Below are positions 27,373 through 37,296 of a stretch of DNA of 64,000 nt, in pieces; position 1 is the first letter of the stretch; the number at the start of each line of letters is the position of its first letter. The notes under the pieces were generated by a model. That model worked only from the letters and a program-made list of their open reading frames with translations, was not told the DNA's origin and made no database searches. The stretch is from Paraburkholderia bryophila (lineage in GTDB: Bacteria > Pseudomonadota > Gammaproteobacteria > Burkholderiales > Burkholderiaceae), in assembly GCF_013409255.1 (NCBI RefSeq), contig NZ_JACCAS010000002.1, forward strand, positions 2,470,001 to 2,534,000, read 5' to 3'. A program made the translations under genes and the position numbers.

Positions 27373-29610
27373 ATGAGTATTCACACTAATCCTGTTCCCG
27401 TCGCGGCGCGCCAAGACGATGAAATCGACCTGTCCGAAGTCACGTCCGTGATGATCGAAAACCGTGTGCTGATCGCGGCGATTGCCGCGGCGATCCTCAT
27501 GCTCGGCGTCGTCTACGCCTTGCTTGCCACGCCGGTATATCGCGCCGACGCGACGGTTCAGGTCGACGACGACAACGGTGCACTCAACGACAAGCTGGGC
27601 GATCTCGCGCAGATGTTCAACAGCAAGGCGAGCGCCGACGCCGAGATCGAACTGATCCGCTCGCGCGGTGTGGTGGACGACGCGGTGCGGCAATTGCACC
27701 TCGATATCGACGCACAGCCGCGCTATTTCCCGCTGATCGGTCGGCGGATCGCGCGCAGCGCGTCCGTCGACACGCTGGCCGAACCGATGTGGGGATTGGC
27801 GCGTTTCGGCTGGGGCGGCGAAGCGCTGCGCGTGTCGCAGTTCGACGTGCCGCCGAGTCTCTACGACAGGAAATTCACGCTGATCGCCGGCGACGACCAG
27901 CAATTCCAACTGCTGGACCCTCACGGCGAGCCGGTGCTGAAGGGACGCGTCGGCGAACTGCTGGACGGCATGACGCCGGACGGACCGGTCCGCCTGCGGG
28001 TGGACGGCGTCGTCGCGCGAACCGGCACTGAGTTCAGATTGAGCCGCGCGTCGACGCAACTCACCACGGCGTTACTGCAAAAGACTCTGGACGTCGCCGA
28101 GAAAACCAAGCAGTCGGGTGTCATCGGGATCCGGCTCGACGGTGACGACAGCGCGCGTACCGCCGCGACGGTCAATGCGATCGTGCACGGGTACGTACGC
28201 CGCAACGTCGGCTGGAAATCGGCCCAGGCGCAGCAGATGCTCGGCTTCCTCGGTAATCAGTTGCCGCAGTTGAGGGGCGATCTGGAGCAGGCGGAGCAGC
28301 GCTACAACACCTTCCGAAACCGCAACGGCACGGTCGACCTCGACGCGGAGAGCCGCTTGTTGCTGCAGGCGATCGCCGACGGCAAGACGCAAACGTCCGC
28401 GCTGCAACAGCAACGCTCGGAGCTGTTGCAACGCTTCACGCCGACGCATCCGTCGGTGACCGCGATCGATGCGCAACTGGCCAGTCTGCGGCGTCAGCAA
28501 GCCGAACTGGGTACGAAGGTCGCCGCGCTGCCGGATACGCAGCAATCGGCCGTGCGGCTGATGCGCGACGTCGACATCAACTCAGGCCTCTACACCAGTC
28601 TGATGGACAGCGCGCAGCAGCTAGGCGTGATGAAGGCAGGACAGCAGGGCAATGTGCGCGTGGTCGACTACGCGGTGACGGCCGAAGAACCGGTGAAGCC
28701 GAAGCAGGCCATCGTGATCGCGGCTGCCGCGGCGCTGGGTTTGATGGCGGGCATCGCAGCCGCATTCGTGCGCCGCGCGTTGCTGAACGGCCTGGACAGT
28801 CCGTTCGAAATCGAGCAGATCGCCGACGCACCGGTCTATGCGGTGATCTCCCACAGCGAGCGGCAACTGCGCCTGCAGCGTGCCGCCGACCGGAGCGAAC
28901 CGGGTGCTCACATTCTGGCGGTTGCCGCGCCTGACGACATTGCTGTCGAAGGCGTGCGCAGTCTGCGCACGGCGCTGCAGTTCCGGCTTGCCGAAGCGCC
29001 GAATAACGTCGTGATGATCACCGGGCCGCGACCCAACATCGGCAAGTCGTTCCTGTCCTGCAATCTCGCCGTGGTGCTGGCTTCGGTGGGCAAGCGCGTG
29101 CTGATCGTCGACGGCGACATGCGGCGCGGCAAGCTGCATCAGTCCTTCGGACTGTCGCGCGAACGCGGGCTGCCGGACATGATCGGCGGCGCAAGTCTCG
29201 ATAGCGTGGTGTGCCGCGAGGTGTTGCCGAATCTCGACGTGCTGACGCGCGGCGGCGGCTCGCCGATGCCGGCGGAAATGCTGTTCGGCGAGCGCCTCGG
29301 CATTGTCGTCGAGCAGTTGGCTAAAGCGTACGACATCGTGATTCTCGATACGCCGCCGGTGCTCGCGGTGACGGACTCGGCGCTGATCGGCAAACACGCC
29401 GGCACGACGCTGCTGGTGATGCGCCACGCGCGCCATAGCGTCGCGGAACTGCGCGAGACCACCCGGCTGCTCGGCGCGGCCGGCGTGCCGGTCGACGGAA
29501 TCGTGCTGAGCGACGTGCCGCAACGCGCGTCCGACTATGCGTATTCCCCTTACCACAGCATGCCGGAGACGGCGGGTCGAGCCCGTGTCGCGTTGGAGAT
29601 GAATCGATGA
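27373..29610 (+). CDS. Polysaccharide co-polymerase and tyrosine autokinase (Wzc-like)
   Basis: A 745-residue BY-kinase. The N-terminus has a Wzz domain between membrane helices (about 33-52 and 440-460), with a long coiled-coil periplasmic region between. The cytoplasmic kinase part has Walker [10 protein letters not shown] (about 549-557), Walker A' [11 protein letters not shown] (about 576) and Walker [13 protein letters not shown] (about 655). A C-terminal tyrosine cluster, SDYAYSPYH, provides autophosphorylation sites. It sets chain length and couples Wzy polymerisation to Wza export. The Asp/Tyr elements are intact. It overlaps wecB by four bases. Confidence 0.92.
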   Translation: MSIHTNPVPVAARQDDEIDLSEVTSVMIENRVLIAAIAAAILMLGVVYALLATPVYRADATVQVDDDNGALNDKLGDLAQMFNSKASADAEIELIRSRGVVDDAVRQLHLDIDAQPRYFPLIGRRIARSASVDTLAEPMWGLARFGWGGEALRVSQFDVPPSLYDRKFTLIAGDDQQFQLLDPHGEPVLKGRVGELLDGMTPDGPVRLRVDGVVARTGTEFRLSRASTQLTTALLQKTLDVAEKTKQSGVIGIRLDGDDSARTAATVNAIVHGYVRRNVGWKSAQAQQMLGFLGNQLPQLRGDLEQAEQRYNTFRNRNGTVDLDAESRLLLQAIADGKTQTSALQQQRSELLQRFTPTHPSVTAIDAQLASLRRQQAELGTKVAALPDTQQSAVRLMRDVDINSGLYTSLMDSAQQLGVMKAGQQGNVRVVDYAVTAEEPVKPKQAIVIAAAAALGLMAGIAAAFVRRALLNGLDSPFEIEQIADAPVYAVISHSERQLRLQRAADRSEPGAHILAVAAPDDIAVEGVRSLRTALQFRLAEAPNNVVMITGPRPNIGKSFLSCNLAVVLASVGKRVLIVDGDMRRGKLHQSFGLSRERGLPDMIGGASLDSVVCREVLPNLDVLTRGGGSPMPAEMLFGERLGIVVEQLAKAYDIVILDTPPVLAVTDSALIGKHAGTTLLVMRHARHSVAELRETTRLLGAAGVPVDGIVLSDVPQRASDYAYSPYHSMPETAGRARVALEMNR

Positions 29611-30752
29611 GAAGAAGAGTTTTGCTGACGTTCGGCACCCGGCCCGAGGCCATCAAGATGGCGCCGCTCGTCAAGCGGCTGCAACGTGCCGCCGGGATGG
29701 AGTGCCTCGTGTGCGTGACCGGCCAGCATCGGGAGATGCTCGATCAGGTACTCGAACTGTTCGACATTCGCCCGGACTTCGATCTGAACGTGATGAAGCG
29801 CGGCCAGGACCTGTACGACGTGACCGTGTCGATCATGCTCGGCATGCGCGACGTGCTGAGCGCGTGCCGACCCGACATGGTGCTCGTTCACGGCGACACG
29901 ACCACGACGTTGGCCGCGACGCTCGCGGCGTTCTATCAGCGGATTCCGGTCGGCCATGTCGAAGCGGGTTTGCGAACCGGCAATTTATTGTCGCCTTGGC
30001 CCGAAGAGGCCAACCGCAAGATAACCAGCGTGCTGGCCTCGCTGCACTTCGCGCCGACCGAACGGGCGCGAGACAACCTGCTGGCGGAAGGCGTCGCCGC
30101 GCCGCGCATCGTGGTGACGGGCAACACGGTCATCGACGCGTTGCTGCAGGTGCGCGGCAAGCTCGCGACGGATGCCGCGCTGTGTCACGCCGCCGAGCGG
30201 CTGCTGCCACGATTGGCGCCTGAACGGCGCGTGATTCTGGTGACGGGGCATCGGCGCGAAAGTTTCGGCTCGGGCTTCGAACAGATTTGCGCCGCGTTGC
30301 TGCAGATTGCGCGCGCGTATCCGGATGTCGACATCGTGTACCCGGTGCATCTGAATCCGAGCGTGCGCGAGCCGGTGAACCGGTTGCTGACCGGCGTGGC
30401 GAATATCCATCTGCTGGAGCCGCTCGACTACCTGCCGTTCGTGCGGTTGATGGATCGCGCGTCGCTGATTCTGACCGACTCGGGCGGCGTGCAGGAAGAA
30501 GCGCCGTCGCTCGGCAAACCGGTGCTTGTGATGCGCGAAACGACCGAACGTCAGGAAGCGGTCGACGCCGGCGTCGTGCGGCTGGTGGGCACCCACGCGC
30601 AGCGCATCGTCGAAGGCGTGGCGCAGTTGCTGGACGACGCCGACCGTTATCGCGCCATGACGCGCGGCGGCAATCCGTACGGAAATGGCCACGCCAGCGA
30701 ACGCATTGTCGATGCGCTCGCAACGTTCTGGAACGACGCGATCGCGGCCTGA
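29607..30752 (+). CDS. wecB: UDP-N-acetylglucosamine 2-epimerase (non-hydrolysing)
   Basis: A 381-residue enzyme that interconverts UDP-GlcNAc and UDP-ManNAc. Family marks include [17 protein letters not shown] at the N-terminus, [48 protein letters not shown] and [20 protein letters not shown], which hold the UDP-binding and catalytic residues. It supplies substrate for the dehydrogenase encoded next, so the operon makes UDP-ManNAc and from it UDP-ManNAcA. The length matches the family. No oddity seen. Confidence 0.94.
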   Translation: MRRRVLLTFGTRPEAIKMAPLVKRLQRAAGMECLVCVTGQHREMLDQVLELFDIRPDFDLNVMKRGQDLYDVTVSIMLGMRDVLSACRPDMVLVHGDTTTTLAATLAAFYQRIPVGHVEAGLRTGNLLSPWPEEANRKITSVLASLHFAPTERARDNLLAEGVAAPRIVVTGNTVIDALLQVRGKLATDAALCHAAERLLPRLAPERRVILVTGHRRESFGSGFEQICAALLQIARAYPDVDIVYPVHLNPSVREPVNRLLTGVANIHLLEPLDYLPFVRLMDRASLILTDSGGVQEEAPSLGKPVLVMRETTERQEAVDAGVVRLVGTHAQRIVEGVAQLLDDADRYRAMTRGGNPYGNGHASERIVDALATFWNDAIAA

Positions 30753-30785
30753 AAGAAGCCAAACAATAGAAGGAAGAGAAGAGCA

Positions 30786-32030
30786 ATGAGTTTCGAAGTC
30801 ATCTCAGTGATCGGCCTGGGCTATATCGGCTTGCCGACCGCGGCGGTTTTCGCGGCACGCAGAAAGCAGGTGATCGGCGTGGACGTGAATCAGCACGCGG
30901 TCGACACGATCAACCTCGGCGAGATTCACATCGTGGAGCCCGAGTTGGACATGCTGGTGCACGCGGCGGTGACGCAAGGCTATTTGCGCGCGACCTCGAC
31001 GCCGGAGCCGGCCGATGCATTTCTGGTCGCGGTGCCGACGCCCTTCGCCGACGGTCATAAACCCGACCTCAGCTATATCGAAGCCGCGAGCCGGGCGATT
31101 GCGCCGGTACTGAAGAAGGGCGATCTGGTGGTGCTCGAGTCGACCTCGCCGGTCGGCGCGACTGAGCGGATGGCCGCGTGGATGGCCGAGGTTCGTCCGG
31201 ATCTGACGTTCCCGCAGCAGGCCGGCGAAAACTCGGATATCCGGATCGCGCACTGTCCCGAGCGTGTGCTGCCGGGGCACGTGCTTCGCGAACTGGTCGA
31301 GAACGACCGCGTGATCGGCGGCATGACGCCGAAATGCGGCGAGCTGGCGCGCGATCTGTACCAGTGCTTCGTGCGCGGTGAGTGCATTCTGACCGACGCG
31401 CGCACCGCCGAAATGTGCAAGCTCACCGAGAACTCGTTTCGCGACGTGAATATCGCGTTCGCGAACGAGATGTCGGTCATTTGCGACAAGCTCGACATCA
31501 ACGTGTGGGAGTTGATCCGGCTGGCCAATCGTCATCCGCGCGTGAGTATTCTTCAGCCGGGACCGGGTGTGGGCGGGCACTGCATTGCGGTGGACCCGTG
31601 GTTCATCGTCGATTCGGCGCCGGAGCAGGCGCGTCTGATCCGCACCGCGCGCAACGTCAACGACGACAAGCCGCGCTACGTGATCGAGCGGGTCGAGCGT
31701 GCGGCGAAGCGCTTCAGGGAGCCGGTCATTGCCTGCCTCGGGTTGGCGTTCAAGGCGAATATCGACGACTTGCGCGAGAGTCCGGCGCTGGAAATCGCGC
31801 GCGAGCTGGCGGAGCGGTTTGCCGGGCAGGTGCTGGTGGTCGAGCCGAATATCAGAACACTGCCGGGCGTGCTGGAGGGTAAGGCACGGCTTTGCGAGCT
31901 GAACGATGCGCTCGCCGAAGCGGACGTGATTCTGGTTCTCGTCGATCATGCGCCGTTCAAGCGCGTCGATCCGGTGCGATTGCAGGCGAAGGTGGTGATC
32001 GATACGCGTGGATTGCTGGCGAATGGTTAA
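30786..32030 (+). CDS. wecC: UDP-N-acetyl-D-mannosamine dehydrogenase
   Basis: A 414-residue NAD-dependent UDP-sugar dehydrogenase that oxidises UDP-ManNAc to UDP-ManNAcA. The N-terminal Rossmann loop is VIGLGYIGLPTAAVFA; the middle has KLTENSFRDVNIAFANE with the catalytic Lys/Asn; the active-site cysteine is in PGPGVGGHCIAVDPWF. GLAFKANIDDLRESPA marks the C-terminal UDP-binding domain. A GGAAGAGAAGAG ribosome-binding region precedes ATG 30786. With wecB it indicates N-acetylmannosaminuronic acid in the polymer. Confidence 0.94.
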   Translation: MSFEVISVIGLGYIGLPTAAVFAARRKQVIGVDVNQHAVDTINLGEIHIVEPELDMLVHAAVTQGYLRATSTPEPADAFLVAVPTPFADGHKPDLSYIEAASRAIAPVLKKGDLVVLESTSPVGATERMAAWMAEVRPDLTFPQQAGENSDIRIAHCPERVLPGHVLRELVENDRVIGGMTPKCGELARDLYQCFVRGECILTDARTAEMCKLTENSFRDVNIAFANEMSVICDKLDINVWELIRLANRHPRVSILQPGPGVGGHCIAVDPWFIVDSAPEQARLIRTARNVNDDKPRYVIERVERAAKRFREPVIACLGLAFKANIDDLRESPALEIARELAERFAGQVLVVEPNIRTLPGVLEGKARLCELNDALAEADVILVLVDHAPFKRVDPVRLQAKVVIDTRGLLANG

Positions 32031-32068
32031 AGGTCAGAACCTGCGTGCGTCGGTGCCGGGATCGGGCC

Positions 32069-33349
32069 ATGCGTAACCGCGTGATCAAACGGTTCGAAGC
32101 GCTTTTATGCACCGGTTCGCCGGGGCTGTATCGCGTGGTGACGTTCTTCGCCGTGCAGCATATCTACTCGCTGGCGGAACTGGGACACGTCGCGTCGACT
32201 ATGTCGGTCGCGCAGATGGCCGGTTTTTTCACGGCGATCGGCTGGGCCACGCTGATTCTGGTGCGCCTGCCAGGCGCGACCGACGAGCAGGCAGCGGTCG
32301 ACGTGTTCTATCCGCTCGCGGGAATGGCTGTCGCGACGACGCTGGCGGTGACATTGGCGGTGACGTTAGCGAGTAGCGCGCTAGAGCTGTCCGATCTGCT
32401 CCATTTCGACGTGCCGGGCTTCGTGTCCCTGCTGTGGGGATGGACGGCTTATCAGGTCGCGCGCCACTACTTTGTCGCGCACAAGCGCTATCGAACGGCG
32501 GTCCTGTTCGACCTGGCGCTGATCACGGGTTCCGGTTTATTGCTGTATCTCGGCCAACGGAGTGGATGGCCGCCGTCGTGCGCGTTGGCTGCGGCGCTCG
32601 GCCTCATCGCCGCCGGCATGTTCGTCGCAATCGGTCTGCCGTCGCGTGGCGCATGGTGGCGGGCGTTCGACATGAAAGGCCTGCAGTTTGGCCTGACGAA
32701 CTTTCTGTCCGGCGGCATTTCGCTGGTTCTTGTGCCGGCGGCAACGCTGATGTGCGGCGCGTCGTTCGCGGGCATGTTGTCGCTACTCGCGTCGCTGACG
32801 GCAATCGGCATGCTGCTGCCACGCGCGATTTCAATCGCGCAGTTGCCTGAGCTGGCGAAGTGCAAGTCGGCGGGGCGGCCGTTCGACGACACGCTGCGTG
32901 ACATGCGTCGAAGCATCGGATGGTCGAACGGCGTGGTGCTGACGATCAACGTGGCGATGGTCATCGGCGTGACCATTTGGCGCCTGAACGACGAAGGCGA
33001 ACGCACGGCCGTGATCGTGGCCGGATTGCTGCTCGCGATTCAATGCGCGGTCGGCATGATGGGCATGGTCGGCAGCAGCGTGATGATGGCGTTCGAAAAA
33101 GGCGCCGACACGGCAAGGATCAACCTGGCGACCACGGGGACCTTCGCCGTGCTGTTCGCGCTTTGCATCGGGTGGGGTGGTCAGGTGGGATTTCTGCTTG
33201 TGCTGGTGTCGGCCATTGCGGTGATAGGTGTTCGCAACTGGCTTGTCTGCGGCAAGGCAGCCCTGGTGTACCGCCAATACGCGATGCAGCGTTGCGGCAC
33301 GGAGGCCGACGGCATGCACACGGCGTCCATTAAGCAGCCGGCGCGGTGA
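32069..33349 (+). CDS. Wzx-like lipid-linked oligosaccharide flippase
   Basis: A 426-residue membrane protein with about twelve hydrophobic helices, without a strong motif but with the topology of the polysaccharide-transport MATE/MOP superfamily. The run of ordinary exopolysaccharide genes on both sides and the otherwise missing flippase make Wzx the most likely role: moving the undecaprenyl-linked repeat unit across the inner membrane. ATG 32069 is the first plausible start after wecC. Its TGA shares one base with the next gene's ATG. Confidence 0.7.
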   Translation: MRNRVIKRFEALLCTGSPGLYRVVTFFAVQHIYSLAELGHVASTMSVAQMAGFFTAIGWATLILVRLPGATDEQAAVDVFYPLAGMAVATTLAVTLAVTLASSALELSDLLHFDVPGFVSLLWGWTAYQVARHYFVAHKRYRTAVLFDLALITGSGLLLYLGQRSGWPPSCALAAALGLIAAGMFVAIGLPSRGAWWRAFDMKGLQFGLTNFLSGGISLVLVPAATLMCGASFAGMLSLLASLTAIGMLLPRAISIAQLPELAKCKSAGRPFDDTLRDMRRSIGWSNGVVLTINVAMVIGVTIWRLNDEGERTAVIVAGLLLAIQCAVGMMGMVGSSVMMAFEKGADTARINLATTGTFAVLFALCIGWGGQVGFLLVLVSAIAVIGVRNWLVCGKAALVYRQYAMQRCGTEADGMHTASIKQPAR

Positions 33350-34611
33350 TGAGTGCCACGCGATGGACTTTATCCGGCGCCTCGGCAAGGCGGCCGTTGA
33401 CGCTCCATTCAATCGGCGCATGGGCCGTCGCGCTGGCTTACCTCGTGTTCTGCATCAGCGATACGATGCTCACGCTCGAAAACGAGCGTGCGCAACTCGT
33501 CAAGATTTTCGCATTCGGCCTTCTGCTGCTGGCGATCTCCCTCAGGCCGCGATTCCATCGCCTGATCGTGCTGGCCGCGCCGCTGCTGTTCGTGCTCTGG
33601 ATTGGCCTCGTGCGGTCGTTCAACGCGGACGCGGGAATGGAAGAGTTTCTCCGCTTTCTGTTTCCGATCGTTATCACGGTTGCGCTGTTTGCCTATCGCG
33701 ATCGGATCGATACGGTGATGACAGTGTTCTTCGTGGTCGTGCTCAGCAACGATCTCTTTCAATGCTATTTCTATCTGGCCTATCTCACCGGTCTGCCGGT
33801 GCTGTTGCCGATCCGTATCGATTCGGGTTTGTTCCTGCGGGCGCAGGGTTGGATGGGGTTCTTTTCGGAGTTCAGCTTCATCAATTTCTGTGCGTTCCTG
33901 CTGTGCCGACATTACAGGCCGACGGAGCGATCCCGTGCCATGTCGTGGCTATTCGTTCTGTTCGCGCTTCTTGGCTTTTCGTTCAAGATGTTCGCGACGT
34001 TGGCCGTTTATCCGCTGATCGCGAGGAAGGTGAGTCCGCGTGTCTGGCTGATGACCGGCGCAGTGGCAGGCGTGGCGTTTTGGGTAATGGCCAACGGCTA
34101 TCTGGACTCGCTGTTCAACGTGGCGTCGGCCAAGATCTCGTTCTATATCGTCGAAGGCAATTCGGCGCGGGCGGAGTCTTACCGGGTGATGGTCGAGTCG
34201 CTGGCCAAAGGCAATTTCTTCGGGGAAGGGCTCGGGTCGTTCGGCGGTCCCGCATCGGTCAAGTATGGCTCGCCGCTTTATGGCGTCTATCACTTCAACT
34301 GGTACGGGCTCGGCAGCATTCTGAAGACGACCGACACTTTCTATCCGCACCTCTTTGTCGAAATCGGCTTGCTGGGCGCACTCGTGTGGCTTGGGTTCGT
34401 GTTGCGCTATGGCCAGGGACAACGTCTCGACATGCCGTGGATGTTCCTTGTCGCGGCGTTCTGTTTCGACAACATTTTTTCAATGGCCTTTGTCTCTCCG
34501 TCCTATGTCTTTTCGGCGTTGCTCGTCATGCACGCCTTGTCGCGGTCCGGCGACAAAGGTCATGTTTCAGGCAGGGTTCGCTCACGCAACAACTTCGGGA
34601 CACGCCGATGA
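33349..34611 (+). CDS. Wzy-like polysaccharide polymerase
   Basis: A 420-residue protein with about ten to twelve hydrophobic helices and one large periplasmic loop (about residues 255-330: GEGLGSFGGPASVKYGSPLY and following). Such a loop near the end of a many-helix protein is characteristic of O-antigen/exopolysaccharide polymerases and ligases. In an operon with Wzx, Wzc and Wza but no other polymerase, Wzy is the best call; there is no lipid A-core context for a WaaL ligase. Wzy proteins show little sequence conservation, so this rests on topology and position. ATG 33349 overlaps the previous stop by one base. Confidence 0.7.
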   Translation: MSATRWTLSGASARRPLTLHSIGAWAVALAYLVFCISDTMLTLENERAQLVKIFAFGLLLLAISLRPRFHRLIVLAAPLLFVLWIGLVRSFNADAGMEEFLRFLFPIVITVALFAYRDRIDTVMTVFFVVVLSNDLFQCYFYLAYLTGLPVLLPIRIDSGLFLRAQGWMGFFSEFSFINFCAFLLCRHYRPTERSRAMSWLFVLFALLGFSFKMFATLAVYPLIARKVSPRVWLMTGAVAGVAFWVMANGYLDSLFNVASAKISFYIVEGNSARAESYRVMVESLAKGNFFGEGLGSFGGPASVKYGSPLYGVYHFNWYGLGSILKTTDTFYPHLFVEIGLLGALVWLGFVLRYGQGQRLDMPWMFLVAAFCFDNIFSMAFVSPSYVFSALLVMHALSRSGDKGHVSGRVRSRNNFGTRR

Positions 34612-35654
34612 AGATTCTCGTAGTAACGAACATGTACACCGGATGCAACGCGGCCCACCCCACGCAGGGCGTGTTTGTGACCGAGCAGGTCCTGGCGTTG
34701 CGTGCACTCTACGGCGATGTGGTCGACGTTCTGGTGATCGAAGGATGGCGCGGCCGGCTCGCGTACCTGAGGTCTCTTTCTCGTGTGGTAAGCCGGGTCA
34801 AGGGTAACGCGTACGACGTCGTCCATTATCACTTCGGCCTGAGCGCCTGTTCGGCGCCGCTGGTCAGACTCTTCTCCCGCGCGAAAATCGTTGTGACGTT
34901 TCACGGTTCCGATGTGATGGGGCGCGGCTGGATCAGGGCGATATCGCTCACCGCGGCACGCTTCGCGCACGCTTGCATTGGCGTGAGCGATGAGATTTCC
35001 GCGAAAGTGAGGCGTGGGTCAAGACACTGTTCGACCATTCCCTGTGCCGTCAACGAAACGCTGTTTGCGGAACCGGTCGATAAACACCGGGCTGCGACTC
35101 GCCGGAAAATCGTCGTCTTTCCCTCATCGCCGAAAAGAATGGAGAAAGACTATCCGCTTTTCAGTGCGGTCATTGCGCGCTTGCCAGTGTCATTTGGATG
35201 CGACGTGGAGGAGCGATACATCGACGGCCTCAATCGCCATGAAGTACGCGATCTACTCCTGCAGGCCGATTGCCTCGTCATGACCTCGGAAAGAGAAGGC
35301 TCGCCGCAGTCGGTCAAGGAAGCCATGGCGGTCAATCTACCCATCGTGTCCGTCGACGTGGGCGACGTCAGGCACCTGCTTCAGGACGTATCGAACTGCG
35401 CGGTGATCGAGGGCCGCGACGCGGGGACGCTCGCGCGCGCCACGACCGATGTGCTGAAACACGCGAAACGCTCAAATGGAAGACAGCGGTTGAAGTCACT
35501 CGGCTATTTCTCTGCGGACGTGGCGGCGCAAATCGACCGGCTATATCGATCGATTCTCGGCGAGGTTCACGACGATCGGCAACCCCTGTCTTCCGCCACG
35601 ACCGCCACGACCACGCACCCGGCTCACCACTCGAAGCAGCAGGAACTGTCATGA
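34608..35654 (+). CDS. Glycosyltransferase family 4 protein
   Basis: A 348-residue GT-B fold enzyme. The N-terminal acceptor domain has ILVVTNMYTGCNAAHPTQGV and the FHGSDVMGRGW segment, and the C-terminal nucleotide-sugar domain has the Glu-rich motif TSEREGSPQSVKEAMAVNLP (E-x7-E type) found in GT4 retaining transferases. It would add one sugar of the repeat unit on the cytoplasmic side of the membrane. The real start is ATG 34608, overlapping the polymerase gene by four bases; the frame continues upstream through that gene only by chance. The last 25 residues are Thr/His-rich and probably disordered. Confidence 0.85.
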   Translation: MKILVVTNMYTGCNAAHPTQGVFVTEQVLALRALYGDVVDVLVIEGWRGRLAYLRSLSRVVSRVKGNAYDVVHYHFGLSACSAPLVRLFSRAKIVVTFHGSDVMGRGWIRAISLTAARFAHACIGVSDEISAKVRRGSRHCSTIPCAVNETLFAEPVDKHRAATRRKIVVFPSSPKRMEKDYPLFSAVIARLPVSFGCDVEERYIDGLNRHEVRDLLLQADCLVMTSEREGSPQSVKEAMAVNLPIVSVDVGDVRHLLQDVSNCAVIEGRDAGTLARATTDVLKHAKRSNGRQRLKSLGYFSADVAAQIDRLYRSILGEVHDDRQPLSSATTATTTHPAHHSKQQELS

Positions 35655-36427
35655 AACGCGTCGAACTTTTCTCCTGTCCCGTGGACATTGCAACGATGAA
35701 CGAGACCGTCGACTGGATCGGCGCGCGGATCGAACGCCAGCAGTTCACGCAGCACGTCGTGATCAATGTGGCGAAGCTCGTCCATCTGCAGACGGACGCG
35801 GAACTGGCGGCTTCGGTGCGCGCATGCGACATCGTCAATATCGACGGCATGGGCGTGGTGTGGGGCGCACGGCTATTAGGGCTGCCGGTGCGCGAACGGG
35901 TGGCCGGTATCGATCTGTTCGAGCGTCTGTTACAGATGTCGGCGCAACGTTCGCTGCCGGTGTTCCTGCTCGGCGCGACGGATACGGTGGTGACGCGCAC
36001 GGCCGCGGCGGTTTCGACGCGCTATGCCGGGCTGCGGATCGTCGGCTATCACCACGGCTACTTCTGGGACGATGAGGCCGCGGTCGTGGACATGATCCGT
36101 TGTTCGGGCGCGCGACTGCTGTTCGTTGCGATTACGTCGCCGAAAAAAGAGATGTTCATCGATCGCTGGAAGGAGCAGCTTGGGGTCGATTTTGTGATGG
36201 GGGTGGGCGGGACGTTCGACGTCGTCGCCGGCAAGGTGCGCCGTGCGCCGCGCTGGATGCAGCGCAGCGGCCTCGAATGGGCCTATCGCGTCGCGCAGGA
36301 ACCGCGCCGCATGTGGAAGCGCTATTTCGTCACCAACAACCGTTTCGCGCTGATGCTGCTCAAGGCGCGTATCGCCATGACGCTTGGTCGCTTGCATCGC
36401 GGTGCGGCAGGTGGATATGGCAAATAG
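35651..36427 (+). CDS. WecG/TagA/CpsF family glycosyltransferase
   Basis: A 258-residue GT26 enzyme. Family marks: NVAKLVHLQTDAEL, ACDIVNIDGMGVVWGARLLG with the conserved Asp, LLGATDTVV, and ITSPKKEMFIDRW followed by FVMGVGGTFDVVAGKVRRAP. WecG transfers ManNAcA from UDP-ManNAcA, and TagA transfers ManNAc. Since this operon makes UDP-ManNAcA, that is the likely donor. It overlaps the GT4 gene by four bases and the next gene by eleven. Only two glycosyltransferases besides the priming enzyme are present, pointing to a short repeat unit. Confidence 0.88.
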   Translation: MKRVELFSCPVDIATMNETVDWIGARIERQQFTQHVVINVAKLVHLQTDAELAASVRACDIVNIDGMGVVWGARLLGLPVRERVAGIDLFERLLQMSAQRSLPVFLLGATDTVVTRTAAAVSTRYAGLRIVGYHHGYFWDDEAAVVDMIRCSGARLLFVAITSPKKEMFIDRWKEQLGVDFVMGVGGTFDVVAGKVRRAPRWMQRSGLEWAYRVAQEPRRMWKRYFVTNNRFALMLLKARIAMTLGRLHRGAAGGYGK

Positions 36428-37226
36428 ACTGATCTGGGTCGCAGGGATAGGGGTTGTGTTGGCGGCGTGCGGTACGTCGTCGTCGCCCGACCGGCAGGAC
36501 AGCGGCACATACACGGTTTTGTATCGCAGCGCGTGGCATGACGGCATCGATCCTCGTTTGACGATTCAAGCCCCCGAGCCTGATTCCATTTCGACCGTCG
36601 CGATGCCACAGTTCAACGGTGTTGCGCTGAAAACGACGATGCGTCGCTCGGAAGATTTCTCTCGTGTCGCGAGCGGGACGCCTCGCGTGGAAATCGTCTT
36701 TGCGCCGGTCGTGCATTTCGCGGTGGGCAAAGAATACGAAGTCCGGTGGTCCACCATGATCCCCGCCGGTTATCGATTCGACACGCGGCAGCCGGAAATC
36801 ATTACGCAATTGCATCAGGGCGGCTTCACCGGATCGCCGCCCGTCGCGCTGATGCTGGCGGGCGACCATTACCAGGCCGAGGTGAGAAGCGGCCCAGGCG
36901 AGGCGAATCAATCAGTCACATTCGGTACACCCGCAGCCGACATCGGCCGGGCCGTGAGCTGGCTCCTGCGCTATCGTCCTGACGACGAAGGCACGAACGC
37001 ATTGACGGAGTTGTACAAAGACGGCGTGCGAGTGATGCACAGCGTCGGCATGGCCAACGCCTATCCGGGCGACAAGGATGCTTATCTGAAGATCGGCATC
37101 TACAAATGGTGGTGGAAAACGCGACCGTCCGATGTCAGCGAACGTACCATTTACTACGGCAACGTGGAAGTCGCGGAACGTGGCGACGTCAAGCGCGCCG
37201 GACCAGCAGAAAGCTCGCGCCGATAG
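36417..37226 (+). CDS. Lyase-like lipoprotein closing the exopolysaccharide operon
   Basis: A 269-residue exported lipoprotein: MANRLIWVAGIGVVLAAC gives a clear lipobox (LAAC). The body resembles the heparin-lyase-I-like polysaccharide lyase fold, with VGKEYEVRWSTMIPAG, EIITQLHQGGFTGSPPVALM and YLKIGIYKWWWKTRP; the His/Gln/Tyr segment and KIGIYKW strand are where that family has catalytic residues. It may trim or release the polymer that the operon makes, acting on uronic acid linkages such as ManNAcA. The start overlaps the WecG-type gene by 11 bases, and AGGTGG lies before the ATG. Family assignment is by motif memory only. Confidence 0.65.
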   Translation: MANRLIWVAGIGVVLAACGTSSSPDRQDSGTYTVLYRSAWHDGIDPRLTIQAPEPDSISTVAMPQFNGVALKTTMRRSEDFSRVASGTPRVEIVFAPVVHFAVGKEYEVRWSTMIPAGYRFDTRQPEIITQLHQGGFTGSPPVALMLAGDHYQAEVRSGPGEANQSVTFGTPAADIGRAVSWLLRYRPDDEGTNALTELYKDGVRVMHSVGMANAYPGDKDAYLKIGIYKWWWKTRPSDVSERTIYYGNVEVAERGDVKRAGPAESSRR

Positions 37227-37296
37227 CCGCCGGAAACGCGCGGCAGCAGCGGTTGAAGCGGCATCGAATCGGGCGCTAAAACGACGCGTATCCCGT

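Noticed and set aside
33228-34607. In-frame extension of the GT4 gene through the polymerase gene
   Set aside because: The GT4 motif starts at ATG 34608, and the upstream part is an off-frame reading of the Wzy-like gene.
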